A DNA stretch of 64,000 bases from Anthopleura xanthogrammica (Eukaryota; Cnidaria; Anthozoa; Actiniaria; Actiniidae). The DNA is taken from contig CAXHSA010000059.1 in NCBI GenBank assembly GCA_964019055.1, positions 248,001 to 312,000 of the forward strand, written 5' to 3'. Position 1 is the first letter of the stretch. Every line of letters starts with the position of its first letter. Both the position numbers and the translations under genes were made by a program. The notes under the pieces were generated by a model. It was not told the DNA's origin. It searched no databases and saw nothing but the letters and a program-made list of their open reading frames with translations. This document shows, piece by piece, positions 1 through 11,396 of this stretch.

Positions 1-740
1 TTTTGGTGCCCGCGCATGCGCAGCTACAAAGTTAGGCACTTAACGATTTTGGAATTTGCCAATTTTGATCACGGAAATGGATTGCTGGCACGATTCTACC
101 CATACATGGTAACGTTTATCTTGTGAAAATTCGGCAGTCTTCCCCTAGTTTTGGTGCCCGCGCATGCGCAGCCACAAAGTTAGGCACTTTACGATTTTGG
201 AATTTGCCAATTTTGATCACGGAAATGGATTGCTGGCACGATTCTACCTATACATGGTCACGTTTATCTTGTGAAAATTCGGCAGTCTTCCCCTAGTTTT
301 GGTGCCCGCGCATGCGCAGCTACAAAGTTAGGCACTTTACGATTTTAAAATTTGCCAATTTTGATCACGGAAATGGATTGCTGGCACGATTCTACCTATA
401 CATGGTCACGTTTATCTTGTGAAAATTCGGCAGTCTTCCCCTAGTTTTGGTGCCCGCGCATGCGCAGCTACAAAGTTAGGCACTTAACGATTTTGGAATT
501 TGCCAATTTTGATCACGGAAATGGATTGCTGGCACGATTCTACCTATACATGGTAACGTTTATCTTGTGAAAATTAGGCAGTCTTCCCCTAGTTTTGGTG
601 CCCGCGCATGCGCAGCCACAAAGTTAGGCACTTTACGATTTTGGAATTTGCCAATTTTGATCACGGAAATGGATTGCTGGTACGATTCTACCTATACATG
701 GTCACGTTTATCTTGTGAAAATTCGGCAGTCTTCCCCTAG

Positions 741-888
741 TTTTGGTGCCCGCGCATGCGCAGCTACAAAGTTAGGCACTTTACGATTTTGGAATTTGCC
801 AATTTTGATCACGGAAATGGATTGCTGGCACGATTCTACCTATACATGGTCACGTTTATCTTGTGAAAATTCGGCAGTCTTCCCCTAG
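741..888 (+). repeat. Reference unit identical to the consensus monomer
   Basis: This copy matches the most common base at every position as judged by eye, so it serves as the type unit. Landmarks by monomer position: 1-10 TTTTGGTGCC; 12-21 the perfect palindrome GCGCATGCGC; 23-30 GCTACAAA, rarely altered; 31-36 GTTAGG, often GATAGG; 46-66 a cluster of A/T tracts holding a CCAAT (59-63 is GCCAAT less its first base); 66-71 TGATCA palindrome, often lost (GAACAC, GATCTC, GATAAC); 80-85 GATTGC or GATTAC; 94-101 TTCTACCT or TTCCACCC; 125-131 GAAAATT or GAGAATT; 141-148 TCCCCTAG, with many variants in the C run. Composition is 33 C and 33 G of 148. CpG occurs at positions 11, 13, 19, 44, 72, 91, 113 and 132. 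Confidence 0.9.
751..762 (+). promoter_or_regulatory. NRF-1-type palindromic box (present in most monomers)
   Basis: Positions 11-22 of the unit read CGCGCATGCGCA, which fits the known NRF-1 consensus YGCGCAYGCGCR at all twelve positions. The core GCGCATGCGC is a perfect 10-bp palindrome, so it reads the same in both arrays. It recurs every 148 bp, giving several hundred sites in the window. Variants that break it are local: CCCCTGCGC (3257, 4737, 5181, 5625, 6365, 6809, 8437), CGGATGCGC (for example 24421, 36261, 38629), CGCTTGCGC (41737, 54172, 55356) and TGACCAGC (37461, 38053, 40569). The match to the motif is seen. Binding by an NRF-1 family protein is inference, and depends on the host having one and on CpG methylation, which blocks NRF-1 in vertebrates. 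Confidence 0.4.
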
Positions 889-2220
889 TTTTGGTGCCCG
901 CGCATGCGCAGCTACAAAGTTAGGCACTTTACGATTTTGGAATTTGCCAATTTTGATCACGGAAATGGATTGCTGGCACGATTCTACCTATACATGGTCA
1001 CGTTTATCTTGTGAAAATTTGGCAGTCTTCCCCTAGTTTTGGTGCCCGCGCATGCGCAGCTACAAAGTTAGGCACTTTACGATTTTAAAATTTGCCAATT
1101 TTGATCACGGAAATGGATTGCTGGCACGATTCTACCTATACATGGTCACGTTTATCTTGTGAAAATTCGGCAGTCTTCCCCTAGTTTTGGTGCCCGAGCA
1201 TGCGCAGCTACAAAGTTAGGCACTTAACGATTTTGGAATTTGCCAATTTTGATCACGGAAATGGATTGCTGGCACGATTCTACCCATACATGGTAACGTT
1301 TATCTTGTGAAAATTCGGCAGTCTTCCCCTAGTTTTGGTGCCCGCGCATGCGCAGCCACAAAGTTAGGCACTTTACGATTTTGGAATTTGCCAATTTTGA
1401 TCACGGAAATGGATTGCTGGCACGATTCTACCTATACATGGTCACGTTTATCTTGTGAAAATTCGGCAGTCTTCCCCTAGTTTTGGTGCCCGCGCATGCG
1501 CAGCTACAAAGTTAGGCACTTTACGATTTTAAAATTTGCCAATTTTGATCACGGAAATGGATTGCTGGCACGATTCTACCTATACATGGTCACGTTTATC
1601 TTGTGAAAATTCGGCAGTCTTCCCCTAGTTTTGGTGCCCGCGCATGCGCAGCTACAAAGTTAGGCACTTAACGATTTTGGAATTTGCCAATTTTGATCAC
1701 GGAAATGGATTGCTGGCACGATTCTACCTATACATGGTAACGTTTATCTTGTGAAAATTCGGCAGTCTTCCCCTAGTTTTGGTGCCCGCGCATGCGCAGC
1801 CACAAAGTTAGGCACTTTACGATTTTGGAATTTGCCAATTTTGATCACGGAAATGGATTGCTGGTACGATTCTACCTATACATGGTCACGTTTATCTTGT
1901 GAAAATTCGGCAGTCTTCCCCTAGTTTTGGTGCCCGCGCATGCGCAGCTACAAAGTTAGGCACTTTACGATTTTGGAATTTGCCAATTTTGATCACGGAA
2001 ATGGATTGCTGGCACGATTCTACCTATACATGGTCACGTTTATCTTGTGAAAATTCGGCAGTCTTCCCCTAGTTTTGGTGCCCGCGCATGCGCAGCTACA
2101 AAGTTAGGCACTTAACGATTTTGGAATTTGCCAATTTTGATCACGGAAATGGATTGCTGGCACGATTCTACCTATACATGGTCACGTTTATCTTGTGAAA
2201 ATTTGGCAGTCTTCCCCTAG

Positions 2221-5032
2221 TTTTGGTGCCCGCGCATGCGCAGCTACAAAGTTAGGCACTTTACGATTTTGGAATTTCTCAATTTTGATCACGGAATTGG
2301 ATTACTGGCACGATTCCACCCATACATGGTCACGTTTATCTTGTGAAAATTCGGCAGTCTTCCCCTAGTTTTGGTGCCCGCGCATGCGCAGCTACAAAGT
2401 TAGGCACTTTACTATTTTGGAATTTGCCAATTTTGATCACGGAAATGGATTGCTGGCACGATTCTACCTATACATGGTCACGTTTATCTTGTGAAAATTC
2501 GGCAGTCTTCCCCTAGTTTTGGTGCCCGCGTATGCGCAGCTACAAAGTTAGGCAGTTTACGATTTTGGAATTTCTCAATTTTGATCACGGAATTGGATTA
2601 CTGGCACGATTCCACCCATACATGGTCACGTTTATCTTGTGAAAATTCGGCAGTCTTCCCCTAGTTTTGGTGCCCGCGCATGCGCAGCTACAAAGTTAGG
2701 CACTTTACTATTTTGGAATTTGCCAATTTTGATCACGGAAATGGATTGCTGGCACGATTCTACCTGTACATGGTCACGTTTATCTTGTGAAAATTCGGCA
2801 GTCTTCCCCTAGTTTTGGTGCCCGCGCATGCGCAGCTACAAAGTTAGGCACTTTACGATTTTGGAATTTGCCAATTTTGATCACGGAAATGGATTGCTGG
2901 CACGATTCTACCTATACATGGTCACGTTTATCTTGTGAAAATTCGGCAGTCTTCCCCTAGTTTTGGTGCCCGCGCATGCGCAGCTACAAAGTTAGGCACT
3001 TTACGATTTTGGAATTTGCCAATTTTGATAACGGAAATGGATTGCTGGCACGATTCTACCTATACATGGTCACGTTTATCTTGTGAAAATTCGGCAGTCT
3101 TCCCCTAGTTTTGGTGCCCGCGCATGCGCAGCTACAAAGTTAGGCACTTTACGATTTTGGAAATTGCCAATTTTGATCACGGAAATGGATTGCTGGCACG
3201 ATTCTACCTATACATAGTCACGTTCATCTGGTGAAAATTAGGCAGTCTTCCCCTAGTTTTGGTGCCCGCCCCTGCGCAGCTACAAAGTTAGGCAGTTTAC
3301 GATTTTGGAATTTGCCAATTTTGATCACGGAAATGGATTGCTAGCACGATTCTACCTATACATGGTCACGTTCATCTTGTGAAAATTCGGCAGTCTTCCC
3401 CTAGTTTTGGTGCCCGCGCATGCGCAGCTACAAAGTTAGGCACTTTACGATTTTGAAATTTGCCAATTTTGATCACGGAAATGGATTGCTGGCACGATTC
3501 TACCTATACATAGTCACGTTTATCTTGTGAAAATTCGTCAGTCTTCCCCTAGTTTTGGTGCCCGCGCATGCGCAGCTACAAAGTTAGGCACTTTACGATT
3601 TTGGAATTTGCCAATTTTGATAACGGAAATGGATTGCTGGCACGATTCTACCTATACATGGTCACGTTTATCTTGTGAAAATTCGGCAGTCTTCCCCTAG
3701 TTTTGGTGCCCGCGCATGCGCAGCTACAAAGTTAGGCACTTTACGATTTTGGAATTTCTCAATTTTGATCACGGAATTGGATTACTGGCACGATTCCACC
3801 CATACATGGTCACGTTTATCTTGTGAAAATTCGGCAGTCTTCCCCTAGTTTTGGTGCCCGCGCATGCGCAGCTACAAAGTTAGGCACTTTACTATTTTGG
3901 AATTTGCCAATTTTGATCACGGAAATGGATTGCTGGCACGATTCTACCTATACATGGTCACGTTTATCTTGTGAAAATTCGGCAGTCTTCCCCTAGTTTT
4001 GGTGCCCGCGTATGCGCAGCTACAAAGTTAGGCAGTTTACGATTTTGGAATTTCTCAATTTTGATCACGGAATTGGATTACTGGCACGATTCCACCCATA
4101 CATGGTCACGTTTATCTTGTGAAAATTCGGCAGTCTTCCCCTAGTTTTGGTGCCCGCGCATGCGCAGCTACAAAGTTAGGCACTTTACTATTTTGGAATT
4201 TGCCAATTTTGATCACGGAAATGGATTGCTGGCACGATTCTACCTGTACATGGTCACGTTTATCTTGTGAAAATTCGGCAGTCTTCCCCTAGTTTTGGTG
4301 CCCGCGCATGCGCAGCTACAAAGTTAGGCACTTTACGATTTTGGAATTTGCCAATTTTGATCACGGAAATGGATTGCTGGCACGATTCTACCTATACATG
4401 GTCACGTTTATCTTGTGAAAATTCGGCAGTCTTCCCCTAGTTTTGGTGCCCGCGCATGCGCAGCTACAAAGTTAGGCACTTTACGATTTTGGAATTTGCC
4501 AATTTTGATAACGGAAATGGATTGCTGGCACGATTCTACCTATACATGGTCACGTTTATCTTGTGAAAATTCGGCAGTCTTCCCCTAGTTTTGGTGCCCG
4601 CGCATGCGCAGCTACAAAGTTAGGCACTTTACGATTTTGGAAATTGCCAATTTTGATCACGGAAATGGATTGCTGGCACGATTCTACCTATACATAGTCA
4701 CGTTCATCTGGTGAAAATTAGGCAGTCTTCCCCTAGTTTTGGTGCCCGCCCCTGCGCAGCTACAAAGTTAGGCAGTTTACGATTTTGGAATTTGCCAATT
4801 TTGATCACGGAAATGGATTGCTAGCACGATTCTACCTATACATGGTCACGTTCATCTTGTGAAAATTCGGCAGTCTTCCCCTAGTTTTGGTGCCCGCGCA
4901 TGCGCAGCTACAAAGTTAGGCACTTTACGATTTTGAAATTTGCCAATTTTGATCACGGAAATGGATTGCTGGCACGATTCTACCTATACATAGTCACGTT
5001 TATCTTGTGAAAATTCGTCAGTCTTCCCCTAG
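2221..5032 (+). repeat. 10-monomer higher-order repeat (1480 bp), 1.9 copies
   Basis: Copies are 2221-3700 and 3701-5032. Shared markers at a 1480-bp offset are the CTCAATT/AATTGGATTAC/CCACCC monomer (2221, 3701), ACTATTTT (2369, 3849), CGTATGCGC with GGCAGTTT (2517, 3997), CCTGTACATGG (2665, 4145), GATAACGG (2961, 4441), GGAAATTGCC with TCTGGTG (3109, 4589), CCCCTGCGC with GCTAGCACG (3257, 4737) and TTTTGAAATT with TTCGTCAG (3405, 4885). The copies look almost identical, so the duplication is recent relative to the array. Confidence 0.87.
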
Positions 5033-6956
5033 TTTTGGTGCCCGCGCATGCGCAGCTACAAAGTTAGGCACTTTACGATTTTGGAAATTGCCAATTTTGA
5101 TCACGGAAATGGATTGCTGGCACGATTCTACCTATACATAGTCACGTTTATCTGGTGAAAATTAGGCAGTCTTCCCCTAGTTTTGGTGCCCGCCCCTGCG
5201 CAGCTACAAAGTTAGGCAGTTTACGATTTTGGAATTTGCCAATTTTGATCACGGAAATGGATTGCTGGCACGATTCTACCTATACATGGTCACGTTTATC
5301 TTGTGAAAATTCGGCAGTCTTCCCCTAGTTTTGGTGCCCGCGCATGCGCAGCTACAAAGTTAGGCACTTTACGATTTTGGAATTTGCCAATTTTGATAAC
5401 GGAAATGGATTGCTGGCACGATTCTACCTATACATGGTCACGTTTATCTTGTGAAAATTCGGCAGTCTTCCCCTAGTTTTGGTGCCCGCGCATGCGCAGC
5501 TACAAAGTTAGGCACTTTACGATTTTGGAAATTGCCAATTTTGATCACGGAAATGGATTGCTGGCACGATTCTACCTATACATAGTCACGTTTATCTGGT
5601 GAAAATTAGGCAGTCTTCCCCTAGTTTTGGTGCCCGCCCCTGCGCAGCTACAAAGTTAGGCAGTTTACGATTTTGGAATTTGCCAATTTTGATCACGGAA
5701 ATGGATTGCTAGCACGATTCTACCTATACATGGTCACGTTCATCTTGTGAAAATTCGGCAGTCTTCCCCTAGTTTTGGTGCCCGCGCATGCGCAGCTACA
5801 AAGTTAGGCACTTTACGATTTTGAAATTCGCCAATTTTGATCACGGAAATGGATTGCTGGCACGATTCTACCTATACATAGTCACGTTTATCTTGTGAAA
5901 ATTCGTCAGTCTTCCCCTAGTTTTGGTGCCCGCGCATGCGCAGCTACAAAGTTAGGCACTTTACGATTTTGGAATTTGCCAATTTTGATCACGGAAATGG
6001 ATTGCTGGCACGATTCTACCTATACATGGTCACGTTTATCTTGTGAAAATTCGGCAGTCTTCCCCTAGTTTTGGTGCCCGCGCATGCGCAGCTACAAAGT
6101 TAGGCACTTTACGATTTTGGAATTTGCCAATTTTGATAACGGAAATGGATTGCTGGCACGATTCTACCTATACATGGTCACGTTTATCTTGTGAAAATTC
6201 GGCAGTCTTCCCCTAGTTTTGGTGCCCGCGCATGCGCAGCTACAAAGTTAGGCACTTTACGATTTTGGAAATTGCCAATTTTGATCACGGAAATGGATTG
6301 CTGGCACGATTCTACCTATACATAGTCACGTTTATCTGGTGAAAATTAGGCAGTCTTCCCCTAGTTTTGGTGCCCGCCCCTGCGCAGCTACAAAGTTAGG
6401 CAGTTTACGATTTTGGAATTTGCCAATTTTGATCACGGAAATGGATTGCTAGCACGATTCTACCTATACATGGTCACGTTCATCTTGTGAAAATTCGGCA
6501 GTCTTCCCCTAGTTTTGGTGCCCGCGCATGCGCAGCTACAAAGTTAGGCACTTTACGATTTTGAAATTTGCCAATTTTGATCACGGAAATGGATTGCTGG
6601 CACGATTCTACCTATACATAGTCACGTTTATCTTGTGAAAATTCGTCAGTCTTCCCCTAGTTTTGGTGCCCGCGCATGCGCAGCTACAAAGTTAGGCACT
6701 TTACGATTTTGGAAATTGCTAATTTTGATCACGGAAATGGATTGCTGGCACGATTCTACCTATACATAGTCACGTTTATCTGGTGAAAATTAGGCAGTCT
6801 TCCCCTAGTTTTGGTGCCCGCCCCTGCGCAGCTACAAAGTTAGGCAGTTTACGATTTTGGAATTTGCCAATTTTGATCACGGAAATGGATTGCTGGCACG
6901 ATTCTACCTATACATGGTCACGTTTATCTTGTGAAAATTCGGCAGTCTTCCCCTAG
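5033..6956 (+). repeat. 5-monomer higher-order repeat (740 bp) with a recurring 4-monomer cassette
   Basis: Units at 5329-5920 and 6069-6660 match at a 740-bp offset in the order GATAACGG, GGAAATTGCC with CATAGTC and TCTGGTG, CCCCTGCGC, TTTTGAAATT with TTCGTCAG. The same four-monomer cassette is present at 2961 and 4441 in the preceding block, so this block grew from it. Partial cassettes (GGAAATTGC followed by CCCCTGCGC) stand at 5033-5328 and 6661-6956. The CCCCTGCGC monomers have lost the NRF-1-type palindrome. Confidence 0.8.
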
Positions 6957-9900
6957 TTTTGGTGCCCGCCCATGCGCAGCTACAAAGTTAGGCACTTTAC
7001 GATTTTGGAATTTCTCAATTTTGATCACGGAATTGGATTACTGGCACGATTCCACCCATACATGGTCACGTTTATCTTGTGAAAATTCGGCAGTCTTCCC
7101 CTAGTTTTGGTGCCCGCGCATGCGCAGCTACAAAGTTAGGCACTTTACTATTTTGGAATTTGCCAATTTTGATCACGGAAATGGATTGCTGGCACGATTC
7201 TACCTATACATGGTCACATTTATCTTGTGAAAATTCGGCAGTCTTCCCCTAGTTTTGGTGCCCGCGCATGCGCAGCTACAAAGTTAGGCACTTTACGATT
7301 TTGGAATTTGCCAATTTTGATCACGCAAATGGATTGCTGGCACGATTCTACCTATACATGGTCACGTTTATCTTGTGAAAATTCGGCAGTCTTCCCCTAG
7401 TTTTGGTGCCCGCGCATGCGCAGCTACAAAGTTAGGCAGTTTACGATTTTGGAATTTGCCAATTTTGATCACGGAAATGGATTACTGGCACGATTCTACC
7501 TATACATGGTCACGTTTATCTTGTGAAAATTCGGCAGTCTTCCCCTAGTTTTGGTGCCCGCGCATGCGCAGCTACAAAGTTAGGCAGTTTACGATTTTGG
7601 AATTTGCCAATTTTGATCACGGAAATGGATTGCTGGCACGATTCTACCTATACATGGTCACGTTTATCTTGTGAAAATTCGGCAGTCTTCCCCTAGTTTT
7701 GGTGCCCGCGCATGCGCAGCTACACAGTTAGGCACTTTACGATTTTGGAATTTGCCAATTTTGATCACGGAAATGGATTGCTGGCACGATTCTACCTATA
7801 CATGGTCACGTTTATCTTGTGAAAATTCGGCAGTCTTCCCCTAGTTTTGGTGCCCGCGCATGCGCAGCTACAAAGTTAGGCAGTTTACGATTTTAAAATT
7901 TGCCAATTTTGATCACGGAAATGGATTGCTGGCACGATTCTACCTATACATGGTCACGTTTATCTTGTGAAAATTCGGCAGTCTTCCCCTAGTTTTGGTG
8001 CCCGCGCATGCGCAGCTACAAAGTTAGGCACTTTACGATTTTGGAATTTGCCAATTTTGATCACGGAAATGGATTGCTGGCACGATTCTACCTATACATG
8101 GTCACGTTCATCTTGTGAAAATTCGGCAGTCTTCCCCTAGTTTTGGTGCCCGCGCATGTGCAGCTACAAAGTTAGGCACTTTACGATTTTGAAATTTGCC
8201 AATTTTGATCACGGAAATGGATTGCTGGCACGATTCTACCTATACATAGTCACGTTTATCTTGTGAAAATTCGGCAGTCTTCCCCTAGTTTTGGTGCCCG
8301 CGCATGCGCAGCTACAAAGTTAGGCACTTTACGATTTTGGAAATTGCCAATTTTGATCACGGAAATGGATTGCTGGCACGATTCTACCTATACATAGTCA
8401 CGTTTATCTGGTGAAAATTAGGCAGTCTTCCCCTAGTTTTGGTGCCCGCCCCTGCGCAGCTACAAAGTTAGGCAGTTTACGATTTTGGAATTTGCCAATT
8501 TTGATCACGGAAATGGATTGCTGGCACGATTCTACCTATACATGGTCACGTTTATCTTGTGAAAATTCGGCAGTCTTCCCCTAGTTTTGGTGCCCGCGCA
8601 TGCGCAGCTACAAAGTTAGGCAGTTTACGATTTTGGAATTTGCCAATTTTGATCACGGAAATGGATTGCTGGCACGATTCTACCTATACATGGTCACGTT
8701 TATCTGGTGAAAATTCGGCAGTCTTCCCCTAGTTTTGGTGCCCGCGCATGCGCAGCTACAAAGTTAGGCACTTAACGATTTTGGAATTTGCCAATTTTGA
8801 TAACGGAAATGGATTGCTGGCACGATTCTACCTATACATGGTCACGTTTATCTTGTGAAAATTCGGCAGTCTTCCCCTAGTTTTGGTGCCCGTGCATGCG
8901 CAGCTACAAAGTTAGGCACTTTACGATTTTGGAAATTGCCAATTTTGATCACGGAAATGGATTGCTGGCACGATTCTACCAATACATGGTCACGTTTATC
9001 TTGTGAAAATTCGGCAGTCTTCCCCTAGTTTTGGTGCCCGCGCATGCGCAGCTACAAAGTTAGGCACTTTACGATTTTGGAAATTGCCAATTTTGATCAC
9101 GGAAATGGATTGCTGGCACGATTCTACCTATACATGGTCACGTTTATCTGGTGAAAATTCGGCAGTCTTCCCCTAGTTTTGGTGCCCGCGCATGCGCAGC
9201 TACAAAGTTAGGCACTTAACGATTTTGGAATTTGCCAATTTTGATCACGGAAATGGATTGCTGGCACGATTCTACCAATACATGGTCACGTTTATCTTGT
9301 GAAAATTCGGCAGTCTTCCCCTAGTTTTGGTGCCCGCGCATGCGCAGCTACAAAGTTAGGCACTTTACGATTTTGGAAATTGCCAATTTTGATCACGGAA
9401 ATGGATTGCTGGCACGATTCTACCTATACATGGTCACGTTTATCTTGTGAAAATTCGGCAGTCTTCCCCTAGTTTTGGTGCCCGCGCATGCGCAGCTACA
9501 AAGTAACGCACTTTACGATTGTGGAATTTGCCAATTTTGATCACGGAAATGGATTGCTGGCACGATTCTACCTATACATGGTCACGTTTATCTTGTGAAA
9601 ATTCGGCAGTCTTCCCCTAGTTTTGGTGCCCGCGCATGCGCAGCTACAAAGTTAGGCACTTTACGATTTTGGAATTTGCCAATTTTGATCACGGAAATGG
9701 ATTGCTGGCACGATTCTACCTATACATGGTCACTTTTATCTTGTGAAAATTCGGCAGTCTTCCCCTAGTTTTGGTGCCCGCGCATGCGCAGCTACAAAGT
9801 TAGGCACTTTACGATTTTGGAATTTGCCAATTTTGATCACAGAAATGGATTACTGGCACGATTCTACCTATACATGGTCACGTTTATCTTGTGAAAATTC

Positions 9901-10212
9901 GGCAGTCTTCCCCTAGTTTTGGTGCCCGCGCATGCGCAGCTACAAAGTTAGGCACTTTACGATTTTGGAATTTGCCAATTTTGATCACGGAAATGGATTG
10001 CTGGCACGATTCTACCTATACATGGTCACGTTTTTCTTGTGAAAATTCGGCAGTCTTCCCCTAGTTTTGGTGCCCGCGCATGCGCAGCTACAAAGTTAGG
10101 CACTTTACGATTTTGGAATTTGCCAATTTTGATCACGGAAATGGATTGCTGGCACGATTCTACCTATACATGGTCACGTTTATCTTGTGAAAATTCGGCA
10201 GTCTTCCCCTAG
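6957..10212 (+). repeat. Satellite stretch without clear higher-order structure
   Basis: These 22 monomers are in exact 148-bp register and close to the consensus. Single variants such as GGCAGTTT (7401-8000), CACGCAAATGG (near 7321), CGCATGTGC (8141) and CCAATACATGG (8881, 9177) occur, and the pair GGAAATTGCC then CCCCTGCGC reappears at 8289-8584. I see no block repeated as a whole. Nothing other than the satellite is present. Confidence 0.8.
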
Positions 10213-11396
10213 TTTTGGTGCCCGCGCATGCGCAGCTACAAAGTTAGGCACTTTACGATTTTGAAATTTGCCAATTTTGATCACGGAAATGGATTGCTGG
10301 CACGATTCTACCTATACATGGTCACGTTTTTCTGGTGAAAATTCGGCAGTCTTCCCCTAGTTTAGGTGCCCGCGCATGCGGAGCTACAAAGTTAGGCACT
10401 TTACAATTTTGGAATTTCTCAATTTTGATCACGGAAATGGATTGCTGGCACGATTCTACCTATACATGGTCACGTTTATCTTGTGAAAATTCAACAGTCT
10501 TCCCCTAGTTTTGGTGCCCGCGCATGCGCAGCTACAAAGTTAGGCACTTTACGATTTTGGAATTTGCCAATTTTGATCACGGAAATGGATTGCTGGCACG
10601 ATTCTACCTATACATGGTCACGTTTATCTTGTGAAAATTCGGCAGTCTTCCCCTAGTTTTGGTGCCCGCGCATGCGCAGCTACAAAGTTAGGCACTTTAC
10701 GATTTTGAAATTTGCCAATTTTGATCACGGAAATGGATTGCTGGCACGATTCTACCTATACATGGTCACGTTTTTCTGGTGAAAATTCGGCAGTCTTCCC
10801 CTAGTTTAGGTGCCCGCGCATGCGGAGCTACAAAGTTAGGCACTTTACAATTTTGGAATTTCTCAATTTTGATCACGGAAATGGATTGCAGGCACGATTC
10901 TACCTATACATGGTCACGTTTATCTTGTGAAAATTCAACAGTCTTCCCCTAGTTTTGGTGCCCGCGCATGCGCAGCTACAAAGTTAGGCACTTTACGATT
11001 TTGGAATTTGCCAATTTTGATCACGCAAATGGATTGCTGGCACGATTCTACCTATACATGGTCACGTTTATCTTGTGAAAATTCGGCAGTCTTCCCCTAG
11101 TTTTGGTGCCCGCGCATGCGCAGCTACAAAGTTAGGCACTCTACGATTTTGAAATTTGCCAATTTTGATCACGGAAATGGATTGCTGGCACGATTCTACC
11201 TATACATGGTCACGTTTTTCTGGTGAAAATTCGGCAGTCTTCCCCTAGTTTAGGTGCCCGCGCATGCGGAGCTACAAAGTTAGGCACTTTACAATTTTGG
11301 AATTTCTCAATTTTGATCACGGAAATGGATTGCTGGCACGATTCTACCAATACATGGTCACGTTTATCTTGTGAAAATTCGGCAGTCTTCTCCTAG
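10213..11396 (+). repeat. 3-monomer higher-order repeat (444 bp), 2.7 copies
   Basis: The repeat is 10213-10656, 10657-11100 and 11101-11396. The first monomer has TTTTGAAATT and GTTTTTCTGG. The second begins TTTAGGTGCC and has CATGCGGAGC, ACAATTTT and TTCTCAA, with TTCAACAG in the first two copies. The third is near consensus (CACGCAAATGG in the second copy). The CATGCGGAGC change breaks the right half of the palindromic box in each second monomer. Confidence 0.87.

Larger units (their letters stand above)
1..2220 (+). repeat. 8-monomer higher-order repeat (1184 bp), 1.9 copies
   Basis: Copy 1 is 1-1184 and copy 2 is 1185-2220, lacking the last monomer. The order of diagnostic variants is the same in both: CACTTAACG with CCCATAC and GGTAACG (1, 1185); GCCACAAAG (149, 1333); TTTTAAAATT (297, 1481); CACTTAACG (445, 1629); GCCACAAAG with GGTACGATT (593, 1777); plain (741, 1925); GAAAATTTGG (889, 2073). 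The eighth monomer of copy 2 is replaced by the first monomer of the next block at 2221. Confidence 0.85.

Noticed and set aside
761..780. tRNA-like or 5S-like internal promoter boxes in GCTACAAAGTTAGGCAC
   Set aside because: No cloverleaf can be drawn, no B-box-like GTTCGANNCC is present, and there is no T-run terminator at a suitable place.
831..850. TATA-like ACCTATACATGG as a promoter element
   Set aside because: It is a weak match, occurs in nearly every unit, and there is no transcript, gene or initiator downstream to support it.
871..888. Possible CENP-B box in the segment TTCGGCAGTCTTCCCC
   Set aside because: Only the TTCG part fits. The invariant A and the CGGG of the CENP-B box are missing, and the reverse strand gives no better match.
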